Below are positions 1 to 8,588 of a stretch of 64,000 bases of DNA, one piece after another. Every line of letters starts with the position of its first letter. The stretch's first letter is position 1. The notes under the pieces were generated by a model. That model made no database searches. It had not been told where the DNA came from and was given only the letters and a program-made list of their open reading frames with translations. The position numbers and the translations under genes are program-made. The DNA is taken from the NCBI GenBank assembly GCA_965276785.1, contig OZ255629.1:3162001-3226000 (forward strand). The letters are read 5' to 3'. This stretch comes from LMUY01 sp965276785 (lineage in GTDB: Bacteria > Pseudomonadota > Alphaproteobacteria > Acetobacterales > Acetobacteraceae).

Positions 1-1165
1 GGGTCGCGTGGGCAAGGACGGCTTGCACCGGCAGCCCGCTCACCCGGGCCGCGACGTCGGCCGCCGTCGTCAGGTTCTGGGTGGGGATCCACAGCTCACA
101 GCGCGTATCCGTGACATCGGCCGTGCACGTCATCGGCTCCATCGGTGCATGATAGAGGAACGGCACCTCGAAGTCGGAGGTGACCACTTTTGCGGAGTTC
201 GTCAGCGCTCCGGGTGCGTCGCCAGCCTCAATGACGGCCGGAACGCCCGGCGCGGTTAGCTGCGGCTTGCGTTGCCCGGCGATCCGCTCAGACGAGACGG
301 CCGCTTGCGGCACGTCCGAGAACACCACATCGAGCCCTTGGACGGCAGTCTTAGCCCGCCAGAAGCTGTCCGCGACGACTGCGACTGCGTCTTGCAGCTT
401 TACTATGTCGATGATGCCCGGCCGGCGCACATTAGCGTTGCTCACAGACACAAGCTTCGCGCCGAAGACCGGAGCCTGCCGGATGGCCGCATACGTCATG
501 CCCGGCACCCGAACGTCGATGCCGTATTTGGCTGAACCGTCCACCTTGTCGGGAAGGTCGAGCCGCGGGACAGGCTTGCCAACGATCGTGAACGCTGTCC
601 GCAGTGGCGGATTATCGGGTATCGGCAGGCGGGCGGCAGCAGCGGCCAAATCGCCGAACGATGCGCTGCGCCCGCTCGCCTCGTGGCGCACAACGCCATC
701 GCCGACGATGCAGGCTGATGCGTCAACGGACCAGCGGCGGGCTGCGGCCTCTGCCAGCATCGCGCGTGCCGTGGCCGCGGCCTTGCGCAGCGGGACAAAC
801 CAGCGCCGAACCATCTGACTGCCCGACGTGCTCTGTACTGGGCGGCCCGGAACGCGAAAGCTGGGGTCGAGCGGTGGCGGCTGTATCGCAACCCGGGCCC
901 AGTCGGCTCCCAGTTCGTCGGCGACGATCATCGCCAGCCCGGTCATCGACCCCTGGCCGAGTTCGAAGCATGGCGTGATGACGGTGATCCCGCCATCCGT
1001 GGCGATCCTTATGAAGGCCCCGAGCTGGGTGGCGGCTTCAGCCGTTTGGGCGAGGCCTGAAGCAGGCAGTCCGATTGCGACCACCAAGCCGGTCATGCCG
1101 GCGCCCGCGAGCATCGTCCGGCGGCTCACGCCCACTCGTTCGCCGGCCATGCTGTGGGGTTTCAT
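1..1165 (-). CDS. iorB: Molybdenum hydroxylase large subunit, IorB-like (partial, cut by window edge)
   Basis: N-terminal ~388 residues of a xanthine dehydrogenase-family molybdopterin subunit, of the type found in isoquinoline 1-oxidoreductase and related aldehyde or N-heteroaromatic hydroxylases. The start ATG at 1165 overlaps the stop of the 2Fe-2S subunit gene (ATGA), so the two are translationally coupled. The N-terminus carries a twin-arginine-like signal (SRRTMLAGAGMTG then a hydrophobic stretch ending ASGLAQ), which implies export of the folded cofactor enzyme. Later segments such as GQGSMTGLAMIVADELG and GKPVPRLDLPDKVDGSAKYG are typical of this family. The substrate cannot be told, and the C-terminal Moco-binding region lies outside the window. 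Confidence 0.88.
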   Translation of the reverse strand, partial: MKPHSMAGERVGVSRRTMLAGAGMTGLVVAIGLPASGLAQTAEAATQLGAFIRIATDGGITVITPCFELGQGSMTGLAMIVADELGADWARVAIQPPPLDPSFRVPGRPVQSTSGSQMVRRWFVPLRKAAATARAMLAEAAARRWSVDASACIVGDGVVRHEASGRSASFGDLAAAAARLPIPDNPPLRTAFTIVGKPVPRLDLPDKVDGSAKYGIDVRVPGMTYAAIRQAPVFGAKLVSVSNANVRRPGIIDIVKLQDAVAVVADSFWRAKTAVQGLDVVFSDVPQAAVSSERIAGQRKPQLTAPGVPAVIEAGDAPGALTNSAKVVTSDFEVPFLYHAPMEPMTCTADVTDTRCELWIPTQNLTTAADVAARVSGLPVQAVLAHAT

Positions 1166-1608
1166 ACCCGGGCCGTCCGATGGATCGCGGCCCTGATCCG
1201 CGAATACGTGCCACAACGGCAGATATTGGTCATCGCCGCGTCGATCTGCTCATCCGTCGGCTGCGGGTGCGCCTCAAGCAGCGCCGCGGCCGCCATGATC
1301 ATGCCTGATTGGCAATAGCCGCATTGCGGCGTCTGTTCGGCAATCCAGGCCCGCTGCACGGGATGCGACCGGTCCGGACTGAGCCCCTCGATGGTCGTGA
1401 TCTTACGCGCGCCGACCACCGCCACTGGGGTGATGCAACTCCTGGTGGCCTTCCCGTTCAGATGCACGGTGCACGCGCCGCACAGGCCGACGCCGCAGCC
1501 ATACTTGGTTCCCGTCATGTCCAAGATGTCCCGCAGGACCCAAAGCAAGGGCATCTCGCCCTCCACATCGACCCGGCGCGGTTTCTCGTTGATGGTCAGC
1601 TCGAACAT
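1162..1608 (-). CDS. iorA: 2Fe-2S subunit of molybdenum hydroxylase, IorA-like
   Basis: A 148-residue electron-transfer subunit with two [2Fe-2S] clusters. The plant-ferredoxin-type cluster ligands are Cys38, Cys43, Cys46 and Cys58 (CGVGLCGAC then C). The second cluster, in the all-helical domain, uses Cys96, Cys99, Cys130 and Cys132 (CGYCQSGM and ICRCGTY). Length and motif spacing fit small subunits of the xanthine dehydrogenase family. ATG 1608 is preferred over an upstream in-frame codon because MFELTIN is the family-like N-terminus. It lies just downstream of a periplasmic binding-protein gene and overlaps iorB by 4 bp, so it is the penultimate visible gene of a leftward operon. Confidence 0.92.
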   Translation of the reverse strand: MFELTINEKPRRVDVEGEMPLLWVLRDILDMTGTKYGCGVGLCGACTVHLNGKATRSCITPVAVVGARKITTIEGLSPDRSHPVQRAWIAEQTPQCGYCQSGMIMAAAALLEAHPQPTDEQIDAAMTNICRCGTYSRIRAAIHRTARV

Positions 1609-1636
1609 GCGGTCCAAATCCCCTGATGATCGTCGG

Positions 1637-2536
1637 TCATCGATGAGCCAGCTCGTCACGCGCCGTGCCGACCTGGGCCAGGCTCCAGTCGTCCGGATCC
1701 ATTCCGTACTGCTGTTCCCATTGCACCATCCTTCCGTCGGCCTGCGCGCGGAGGATGAGTTCGTTCAACTTGGCCAAGAATGCCTCGTCGTTCTTGCGGA
1801 CGCCGATCTGGAAACCGTTGACTTGCAGCGGCTCGCCAACGACCGCGTAGCCGCTCCACTGCGGATCCTTGACCTTGAGCCTGACGAGGATTTCGTCGAA
1901 AGCGAACCCCGCGCAGCGCCCGGCCGCCAACGCGTCATAGGCCTGCGAGGCATCGGCGAACTCGATCATGTGGGCGCCGAAGCGGCTTGTGATCGCCGGG
2001 TTGAAGTAGGATGCCGCGATCCCGCAGATGTCTTGGCCTCGCGTCGTCTCCCATGACGTCACCGGTCCGCCCTTTGGCGCCATGAGCGTGCCGCCGCCCG
2101 GCCGCAGGTACGGAATGGTCGCATCCACGATCTTAAGCCGCTCCGGCGTGGTGACCATCGTCGCCAGGATCATGTCGATTTTGCCGGATAGCAGGTAATC
2201 GACCCGGTTTTTGAACACGACGGGCACAAACTCGATTTTCGCCGGGTCGCCCAGCAGTTGCCCGGCGATAAACCTCGCGAGCTCGACCTCGACGCCGGCA
2301 TTGTTGCCCGAGGTGTCAATGAACCCGAGCGGCGCGTAGTCGGTCTTGACCCCGACGATCAGCTTGCCACGAGAACGGATGTCATCGAGCGTCCCGGCAA
2401 CGGCCGTCGTCGAGCACAAGACCTGAGCCAGCAGCCAGATCGCCGAAAGCACTGCCGGAACTATCAACGCGCGGCGGCCCAGACCATGGTCCCGCACCTG
2501 CTCGGTTCCGCCATCACGCTCACTCGGCCGTGACAT
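1637..2536 (-). CDS. Periplasmic substrate-binding protein, amino-acid ABC type (SBP_bac_3)
   Basis: A 299-residue solute-binding protein. After a basic N-terminus and a hydrophobic export signal (about residues 20-48) comes the characteristic start of family-3 binding proteins, IRSRGKLIVGVKTDYAPLGF. Other family hallmarks are GVEVELARFIA, DMILATMVTTPERLK and the C-terminal QYGMDPDDW. Start ATG 2536 lies inside the end of the upstream Bug-type gene, so the two overlap by 17 bp. No ABC permease or ATPase lies nearby; the binding protein stands alone inside an operon with a TctAB transporter and a molybdenum hydroxylase. Ligand unknown. Confidence 0.85.
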   Translation of the reverse strand: MSRPSERDGGTEQVRDHGLGRRALIVPAVLSAIWLLAQVLCSTTAVAGTLDDIRSRGKLIVGVKTDYAPLGFIDTSGNNAGVEVELARFIAGQLLGDPAKIEFVPVVFKNRVDYLLSGKIDMILATMVTTPERLKIVDATIPYLRPGGGTLMAPKGGPVTSWETTRGQDICGIAASYFNPAITSRFGAHMIEFADASQAYDALAAGRCAGFAFDEILVRLKVKDPQWSGYAVVGEPLQVNGFQIGVRKNDEAFLAKLNELILRAQADGRMVQWEQQYGMDPDDWSLAQVGTARDELAHR

Positions 2537-3488
2537 GGGCGTCCCCTGCGATCTTGGCCCATTTGCCAATCTCGTTGTGCAGGAACGAGGCAAGTTGCTC
2601 GGGACTACCACCGGCGGGCTCGATACCCATTTCGGTTAGCCGCGCGCGCACCTCCGGCATGTCGAGGACTTGTTGGATGCCGTGGTTCAGGGTGGTGACG
2701 ACATCGGCGGGCAATTTCGCCGGCCCGAATACCGCGTGCCAGGATCCCACATCATAGCCGGGCACGCTCGCCGCCACGCTCGGGACTCCCGGCAGTGAGG
2801 ACACCGGTCGGGCGCTACTGACGGCAAGCACTCGCAGGGACTTGCTGCGGATCAGCGGCAGGACGGCTGGTACGTTAATGAAGGCGAAATCGACCTCCTC
2901 GCCTAACAGGGCGTTGATGGTGGGCGCGTCGCCATTGAAGGGGACATGCGTGAGCTTGAGGCCCAGCTTCGTCGCGAACAGCTCGGTGGCGAGCTGGTTT
3001 GAGGAGCCGATGCCGCCGGAACCAAAGGTGACCGATCCCGGCTTGTCGTGAGCGAGCCGGATCAGGTCGGCCATGCCGTTCACGGCCAGGCCAGGCCGCA
3101 CCACGACAGCCATCGGCACCGTGTTGATCAGGATGATCGGGGTGAAGTCCTTCTCGGGATCGTACGAGATGTTCTTGTAGACGCTGTTGTTGATGGCGTG
3201 GCCTGACGGCACGAACATGATCGTGTAGCCATCGGGTTTCTGCCGGGAAAGGTACTCCTCGCCCACCACGCCGTTGGCGCCAATCCGGTTGTCGACCACC
3301 ATGGACTGACCCAGCAACGGCCCCAGCCGCGCAGAGATCAGCCGGGCGATGAGGTCCGTCGTTCCGCCGGCGCTAGACGGAACCACGACTTTGATCGTCC
3401 GCCTCGGGTAGTCCGCCGCCGCCGCCGGCGGAACTGCCCAGCAGAACGACAGCAGGAGTGCGGCGACGACGCGGATGGAGCTGGACAT
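2520..3488 (-). CDS. tctC: Bug/TctC-family tripartite transporter binding protein
   Basis: A 322-residue extracytoplasmic solute receptor. A Sec signal (MSSSIRVVAALLLSFCWAV, cleavage near AAAADYP) precedes the family signature YPRRTIKVVVPSSAGGTTDLIARLI and VDNRIGANGVVG. ATG 3488 has a good ribosome site (AGGTGG a few bases upstream) and removes 37 unlikely N-terminal residues of the longer reading frame. It would deliver a carboxylate to the TctAB membrane unit encoded upstream. The IS630 insertion at 3556-4722 now separates it from tctA, so its transcription may depend on read-through or on a promoter within the element. Bug proteins bind diverse carboxylates, so the ligand is open. Confidence 0.9.
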   Translation of the reverse strand: MSSSIRVVAALLLSFCWAVPPAAAADYPRRTIKVVVPSSAGGTTDLIARLISARLGPLLGQSMVVDNRIGANGVVGEEYLSRQKPDGYTIMFVPSGHAINNSVYKNISYDPEKDFTPIILINTVPMAVVVRPGLAVNGMADLIRLAHDKPGSVTFGSGGIGSSNQLATELFATKLGLKLTHVPFNGDAPTINALLGEEVDFAFINVPAVLPLIRSKSLRVLAVSSARPVSSLPGVPSVAASVPGYDVGSWHAVFGPAKLPADVVTTLNHGIQQVLDMPEVRARLTEMGIEPAGGSPEQLASFLHNEIGKWAKIAGDAHVTAE

Positions 3489-3555
3489 TTTTCCACCTAT
3501 CCTTGTTGTTGTTATGGCGCTGCGCCCGCCGGAGAAGCCCGGGACTGGTCTCATA

Positions 3556-3570
3556 CCAGCGCCCGCATGG
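3556..3570 (+). repeat. Left terminal inverted repeat of IS630 element
   Basis: CCAGCGCCCGCATGG immediately after a TA target dinucleotide (3554-3555). It is identical to the complement of 4708-4722, and weaker similarity continues a further 6 bases inward (CCTGAC versus TTTGAC). Confidence 0.9.
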
Positions 3571-3643
3571 CCTGACTCACGGGGGCTATGCGCGGTCACG
3601 GTGGGTGTGATTCGGTTTCCTGAATGGTTGATGGGGATTGGTC

Positions 3644-4701
3644 ATGCCTGCTGGGGTGAGGGTTTGTGCTGAGAAGTGTTCGGCGCAGGAGTTGCGGCTT
3701 GCGGCGAGCGGCTGCCGTGATGCCAATGCGGTGCGTCGCATGCTGGCCATCGCGCTGTTGCTGGAAGGTCATTCGCGTGGCGATGCTGCGCGCGCCTGCG
3801 GGATGGAGCGCCAGACGTTGCGCGACTGGGTGCACCGGTTCAATGCGAACGGCCTCGCTGGGCTTAGCAATCGCTGGGGTGGCGGCTGTAAGCCCAAGCT
3901 TGCTCAACCGCAGACGGACCGTCTGGCCGAGCTGGTGCGCAACGGCCCCGACCTTGCCGTGCATGGGGTGATACGCTGGCGTCGGATCGACCTGGCCCGA
4001 GCCATGCACAAGGAGTTCGACGTCACGGTGAACGAGCGCACCGTGGGCCGGCTGCTGCGCAAGCTTGGGTTCAGCCGGATATCGGTGCGTCCGCACCACC
4101 CAAAACAGGACGCGGACGCCCTGCAGGCGCATAAAAAAACTTCGCCGAGTTGGTCGCCGCCGTCCTGCCGCCCAGCGCGGCTGGCAAGCCGATCGAGCTC
4201 TGGTGGCAGGACGAGGCACGCGTCGGCCAGCAAGGCTCCTTGACCTATGTCTGGACGGACCGAGGCAGCCGTCCGCCCATGCCGCGCGACCTGCGATACG
4301 AATGGGCCTACATCTTCGGCGCCGTCTGTCCCGCCCGTGGCTGCGGTGCGGCCCTGGTCTTGCCGGAGGTCAACGCCTCGGCCATGAACCGGCACCTGGC
4401 CGAGATTAGCCGCAACGTCCAACCCGGCGCGCACGCCGTCGTCACGCTCGACGGCGCGGGATGGCATCAAACCGGCGGTAAGCTGCGCGTGCCGGACAAC
4501 GTAAGCCTGCTGCATCTACCGCCCTACTGCCCGGAGCTGAACCCGGTCGAGAACGTCTGGCAATATCTCCGGCAGAATTATCTCAGCCACCGGGTCTTCC
4601 CCCACTACGACGACATCGTCGATGCCTGCTGCAACGCCTGGAACGCTCTCATGGCTATGCCCGAACGCATCACGTCCATAACGTCTCGCGCCTGGGCATA
4701 G
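3644..4701 (+). CDS. IS630 transposase, OrfA-OrfB joined by -1 frameshift
   Basis: Two overlapping frames encode one DDE transposase. OrfA (ATG 3644, continuing in frame to 4243) carries an N-terminal helix-turn-helix (EGHSRGDAARACGMERQTLRDWV). OrfB, in the -1 frame, encodes the catalytic domain to the TAG at 4699-4701: WWQDEARVGQQG, VVTLDGAGWH and LPPYCPELNPVENVW hold the D, D and E residues. A -1 slip on the A7 run at 4133-4139 joins them to read KKNFAELVAAVLP, giving about 352 residues, the usual size for the family. The split is therefore probably programmed rather than decay. Confidence 0.9.
4133..4139 (+). promoter_or_regulatory. Slippery A7 frameshift site in transposase
   Basis: Seven consecutive A residues read as AAA-AAA-A in the OrfA frame. 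A -1 shift here moves translation exactly into the OrfB frame, whose first residues (NFAELVAAVLP) continue the conserved transposase sequence. Poly-A slippage is an established device in several IS630 elements. Confidence 0.8.
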
Positions 4702-4707
4702 GTCAAA

Positions 4708-4722
4708 CCATGCGGGCGCTGG
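4708..4722 (-). repeat. Right terminal inverted repeat of IS630 element
   Basis: CCATGCGGGCGCTGG, the perfect complement of the left repeat at 3556-3570, followed by the duplicated TA at 4723-4724. The tctA stop codon begins in the very next base. Confidence 0.9.
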
Positions 4723-4724
4723 TA

Positions 4725-6254
4725 TCATACGCCGGGCCGCGCATCTTCGGCGCTGGTCACGAGCAATGGCGCGCGCGGCGCCCAAGCAAGGAAGAGCTGC
4801 AGTGCGACAATGGCCAGGCAGAGTGCGAGGAAGGCGGCGCTCAAAGGGTGCTCGACGAAGGTCGCGAGGTCACCGTGGGAGAGGATGAGCGCGCGACGGA
4901 AGTTTTCCTCGATCAGTGGGCCGAGCACGTAACCGAGCAGGATGGTGGCCACCGGGAAGTCGAGCGCCAGCAGCACGGCGCCGAACAACCCGAACGCCAG
5001 CACCTCGCCGACGGCGAACAGGGTGTTATCGGTCGCATAGACACCAATGGCGATGAAGAACAGCGCAGACGGGAACAGGAATTGGTAAGGCACCTGCAGC
5101 ATCTTCACCCAGACACCGATCAGCGGCACGTTCAGCACCATCAGCAGCACATTGCCGACCCAGAAGCTCGCGATCAGACCCCAGAACAGGTCCGGATGGT
5201 CATGGATCAGCATCGGTCCGGGCTGGATGCCCTGGATGAGCAATGCGCCGAGAATGAGGGCCATCACAGCATCGCCCGGGATTCCAAGGCTCAGGGTCGG
5301 GATGAAGTCCACCTGCGTCTTGGCGTGCGCGGCGGCCTCGGGGCTCGCGACGCCCTCAATCGCCCCACGACCGAAACGGGCCGGGTTGCGCGCGATGCGT
5401 CGCTCGATCGCGTAGGCAATGAAGGTCGTGATCGTGGGGCCGGTGCCCGGCATCGCGCCGAACAACGTGCCCACCAGCGTCCCACGAACCATCGGCAGGA
5501 AGGAGGCCTTCAACTCCGCCCCGGTCGGCCGCATGTCGAGGAGGCGCACGCGCGGCCCGGCGCTGACAGTGGCCATGCGGTTCACGCTGCTAATGAAGTC
5601 GGCGACGCCGAATAGGCCCATGGCGATCGCGACGAGCTCGATCCCGCTGTCCAGTTCCGTGATGCCGAACGTCATCCGTGCGGCGCCACTGTTGACGTCC
5701 GTGCCGACGATGCCGAGGAGGAGCCCGACGCACGTCATCGCGACGCCCTTGAGCGCGGAGCCGCGGCTCATCGTGGCGCCGGCGGTCAGGCCGAGCAGCA
5801 TGACCGCGCAGATCTCCGTGGGTCCGAACTGGAAGGCGAACCGCACCAGCAACGGCGAGGCGAATATCATGACGATGATGCCGACGGACGCGGCGAAGAA
5901 CGACGACAGCATCGCCACGCCCAAGGCTGCCCCACCGCGCCCTTGTTGCGTCAGTGGGAAGCCGTCCAGGCAGGTGATCGCGTGCGGAGGATGGGAAGGC
6001 ATGTTGAGCAGGATCGCGCCAATCGCGCCCCCGTACTGGGACCCATAGAAGATGCCGGCGAGCATCAGGATGGCCGGGATCGGCGGTAAGGTGTACGTCA
6101 GCGGCAAGAGCATCGATATGGCCGTCAGCGCGCCCAGCCCCGGCAACACCCCGATCAGGTTGCCGATCAGCACGCCCACCAGCGACCACAACAGGTTGTT
6201 CGGCTGCAACGCGACGCCGAAGCCGCCCCACAGGTCCGTAAGCGCGCCGATCAT
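4725..6254 (-). CDS. tctA: Tripartite tricarboxylate transporter permease TctA
   Basis: A 509-residue polytopic membrane protein, the large permease of TTT-type secondary transporters. Family signatures are clear: VGVLIGNLIGVLPGLGALTAISMLLPLT near the N-terminus, MLAGIFYGSQYGGAIGAILLNMPSHP, and GTLVGTLFGAMPGTGPTITTFIAYAIE in the second half. ATG 6254 overlaps the tctB stop (ATGA) and starts MIGALTDLWGG, typical for TctA; the longer frame adds 75 unlikely residues. Transport is proton- or sodium-driven and depends on the Bug/TctC protein encoded downstream. The IS630 element begins 2 bp past the stop. Confidence 0.93.
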   Translation of the reverse strand: MIGALTDLWGGFGVALQPNNLLWSLVGVLIGNLIGVLPGLGALTAISMLLPLTYTLPPIPAILMLAGIFYGSQYGGAIGAILLNMPSHPPHAITCLDGFPLTQQGRGGAALGVAMLSSFFAASVGIIVMIFASPLLVRFAFQFGPTEICAVMLLGLTAGATMSRGSALKGVAMTCVGLLLGIVGTDVNSGAARMTFGITELDSGIELVAIAMGLFGVADFISSVNRMATVSAGPRVRLLDMRPTGAELKASFLPMVRGTLVGTLFGAMPGTGPTITTFIAYAIERRIARNPARFGRGAIEGVASPEAAAHAKTQVDFIPTLSLGIPGDAVMALILGALLIQGIQPGPMLIHDHPDLFWGLIASFWVGNVLLMVLNVPLIGVWVKMLQVPYQFLFPSALFFIAIGVYATDNTLFAVGEVLAFGLFGAVLLALDFPVATILLGYVLGPLIEENFRRALILSHGDLATFVEHPLSAAFLALCLAIVALQLFLAWAPRAPLLVTSAEDARPGV

Positions 6255-6745
6255 TCGCCAGACCCGAACGTGAACAGCGGGAACTGCACCTGCAAGCCCC
6301 ACCAGAAGACCAGCAGGGCTACCAGCACCATCGCCGCGGCCAGGAGCAGCGCGCTGCGCCAGCCGTTCCGCCGGTCGGCGAAGGCGGCCACAAGCACCAG
6401 GCTGAAGGTCGCGGGCAGCAACCCGGCCTGCTCGCCAACCACGATGAACGCGAGCAGGCTGAGTGGTATGAGGGTCCAAGCCCGAAGGTCCGGAGCTCTC
6501 ACCCGATCGGTATTCAGAGCGGTTCTGCGCAGGCCGGTCAGGACGATTGACACGCCGGTCAGCAGCATGACGGCGCCGATGGTGGTCGGGAAGAAGCCCG
6601 GTCCCATTCGGGCCAGGCTGCCCAACTCATGGCTGCGTGCCGCGGCGATGGCGCCCGCCCCCAGCAAGGCGACGAGCGCCCCGCCCAGGCAGTCCTTGTT
6701 GAATAGGTAGGCGCGGAGCGTCATCGCCGGGGCGCGTAGTGTCAT
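6251..6745 (-). CDS. tctB: Tripartite tricarboxylate transporter small permease TctB
   Basis: A 164-residue membrane protein with about four hydrophobic segments and a conserved ARMGPGFFPTTIGAVMLLTG motif, the TctB signature. ATG 6745 overlaps the stop of the upstream SDR gene by 4 bp (ATGA), and its own stop overlaps tctA in the same way, so SDR, tctB and tctA are tightly coupled. A second in-frame ATG at 6724 (MTLRAYLFNKD) is an equally possible start. It acts with TctA as the membrane unit. Confidence 0.85.
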   Translation of the reverse strand: MTLRAPAMTLRAYLFNKDCLGGALVALLGAGAIAAARSHELGSLARMGPGFFPTTIGAVMLLTGVSIVLTGLRRTALNTDRVRAPDLRAWTLIPLSLLAFIVVGEQAGLLPATFSLVLVAAFADRRNGWRSALLLAAAMVLVALLVFWWGLQVQFPLFTFGSGE

Positions 6746-7518
6746 GTCGCGCGGCGGTGGACGGCGCCGCCATCGATGGTGATCACCTCCCCGCTCGTGT
6801 AGCCGGACAGGCCCGACGCCAGGAACGCGGCCATGGCGCCGATTTCCTCGGGCAGCCCGGCCCGGCCGAACGGCAGCGCCGCCAGCAACTCCCGCCACCG
6901 GTCCGCGTCGCCGAGGCTGGCGGCTGCCCTGCGCCGAAAGATCACCTCATGGCGCTCGGTCGCGATCGGGCCCGGGTTGATGCCGATCACCCGGATCCCG
7001 TCGGCCGAACTGGTACTGCCCAGGGCCTTGGTGAAGGCGATCAGCGCCGCGTTGCCGGTCGAGCCGGCGATGTAGTTGGAGTCGACCCGCTTGCCGGCCG
7101 AACCGATGATGTTGACGATGGTGCCATGGCCGCGGCCCTTCATGGCGGCGTAGAAGCGCCGGGTCATGTTGACGTAGCCAAAGACTTTCAGGTCCCAAGC
7201 CTGCCGCCATGTGGTTTCGTCGACCTCGTGCAGCCGCCCCGCCGGAATCGCGCCTGCGTTGTTTACCAGGATGTCGATATCCGGGTGGGCGGCAGCGAGC
7301 CGGTCCACGTTGCCGCTGTCGCTAAGGTCCAACGGCGCGACGATCGCCGTGCTTCCGCACGCTTCCACGCGCGCACGCACGGCGTTCAGCGCCGCGGCAT
7401 CGCGGGCGACCAGGACCATGGAGCAGCCTTCCCGGGCCAGTGCCTCGGCGCAAGCAGCCCCGATCCCCTTGGATGATCCGGTCACCAGCGCCTTGCGGCC
7501 ACTCAGCTTCAAGTCCAT
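6742..7518 (-). CDS. SDR-family oxidoreductase, first gene of the Tct-Ior operon
   Basis: A 258-residue classical short-chain dehydrogenase. The NAD(P)-binding motif TGSSKGIG lies near residues 14-21, NNAG near 87-90, and the active-site region holds GSAGK...YIAGSTGNAALIAFTKAL. In the usual YxxxK position this reads YIAGSTGN, so the catalytic lysine appears replaced. The C-terminus has the family SGYTSGEVITIDGG. ATG 7518 is preferred because MDLKLSGRKALVTG is a typical N-terminus. As the first gene of the leftward operon it probably oxidises or reduces an intermediate of the compound handled by TctAB and IorAB. Confidence 0.85.
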   Translation of the reverse strand: MDLKLSGRKALVTGSSKGIGAACAEALAREGCSMVLVARDAAALNAVRARVEACGSTAIVAPLDLSDSGNVDRLAAAHPDIDILVNNAGAIPAGRLHEVDETTWRQAWDLKVFGYVNMTRRFYAAMKGRGHGTIVNIIGSAGKRVDSNYIAGSTGNAALIAFTKALGSTSSADGIRVIGINPGPIATERHEVIFRRRAAASLGDADRWRELLAALPFGRAGLPEEIGAMAAFLASGLSGYTSGEVITIDGGAVHRRAT

Positions 7519-7739
7519 GCGGACGTTCTTCTCCCCTGCCATCGGCTGGCGGCTCGTGAGCAACGGCCAACTCTTATCCCGGTCTTAGCATGTCATTCAC
7601 TACCTCGAAAGAGCAGATTTCTACCCGGTTCCCAGTGACCGCGTACGCCTGCGAATGCTAGCTTGATCGCATCGTGGCGTCCCAGCCTTGGACTGGCATG
7701 CCGAAGCACATCTCTTTTTACCGCAGGTAAACGGCTCCC

Positions 7740-8414
7740 ATGAGAATAGCATTGATACATATCCAGATGGTCTCGGCGGGCCCTATGCTGGACGCCTTCG
7801 ATCGCTGCTGGCCGGAAGCCGAGGTCACAAACCTTCTCGACGAAGGCCTATTCGCGTCGCCCGCCCGTGGCGCCGCTTATGTCGTCGAGCGATTTAGGTC
7901 CTTGGCGCGCTATGCCGCGGACGCGCCCGCAGACGCCATTCTGTTCACCTGCTCAGCGTTCGGCACGGCGATTGTGGCGGCGCGCGACGCGGTAGCGCCT
8001 ATCCCGGTGTTGAAGCCGAACGAGGCAATGATCGAGGCGGCCGTCGCGACCGGCGGCCGCATCGGCCTGCTGGCAAGCTTCGGCCCGACCCTGACATCAA
8101 TGCCAGCTGAGTTCCCCCCTGGCACGCTGACGGCCCTGGCCTTGGCGGAAGGTGCGTTCGATGCGCTCAATGCGGGTGAGATCGCGGGGCATAACAGGTT
8201 GCTGGCGGAAACTGCGGCGCGCGACTTAGGGGAATGCGATGTGATCGCGTTGGCCCAGTCCAGCATGGCGCCTGCAGCGCGTGCTGTCGCTCAAGCCACT
8301 GGCAAGGTGGTGTTGACCTCTCCTGACACTGCAGTCGCCAAGCTGCGTCGTGTCCTTACGGCGAGCCGAGACGACCTACCCCCGGAGCTAAACACGGCTC
8401 ACCATCGAAATTGA
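7740..8414 (+). CDS. Asp/Glu racemase-superfamily protein with one catalytic cysteine
   Basis: A 224-residue protein of the aspartate/glutamate/hydantoin racemase fold. The N-terminal MRIALIHIQM and the half-site LFTCSAFG (Cys71) match the first active-site cysteine loop. In the equivalent loop of the second half (VIALAQSSMAP, about 169-177) serine replaces the second cysteine, so a two-base racemase mechanism looks impossible. Single-cysteine members of this fold include decarboxylases and isomerases; arylmalonate decarboxylase retains the other cysteine, so the function here is open. Its start is only about 220 bp from that of the leftward Tct-Ior operon and diverges from it, which suggests a shared pathway. 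Confidence 0.75.
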   Translation: MRIALIHIQMVSAGPMLDAFDRCWPEAEVTNLLDEGLFASPARGAAYVVERFRSLARYAADAPADAILFTCSAFGTAIVAARDAVAPIPVLKPNEAMIEAAVATGGRIGLLASFGPTLTSMPAEFPPGTLTALALAEGAFDALNAGEIAGHNRLLAETAARDLGECDVIALAQSSMAPAARAVAQATGKVVLTSPDTAVAKLRRVLTASRDDLPPELNTAHHRN

Positions 8415-8588
8415 GCGAGCAGTGGCCTGTAAGAACTAAGGCGAGGCTTAGCGGCATGATCGTGTTCCGTCCCCCCCAAGAAATCGTTCTCCGCCGCCCC
8501 GCAGCATTCGGGCGTTGCCGAAGCCCCCAGGACCCGCGTAGTCCAGGGTGCCAACGCCCGAGTGACGAAACGATACACGATCAGTTGG

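Larger units (their letters stand above)
3556..4722 (+). mobile_element. IS630-family insertion sequence, complete, 1167 bp
   Basis: An intact-looking IS630-type element. Perfect 15-bp terminal inverted repeats (CCAGCGCCCGCATGG at 3556-3570 and its complement at 4708-4722) bound two overlapping transposase frames. A TA dinucleotide flanks each end (3554-3555 and 4723-4724), the target duplication expected for this family. It sits 2 bp beyond the tctA stop codon in a transporter operon and disrupts no coding sequence. Its transposase runs opposite to the host operon. Confidence 0.92.

Noticed and set aside
180..818. 212-residue plus-strand frame at window start
   Set aside because: Antisense to the partial IorB-like gene, which is coupled to iorA by ATGA.
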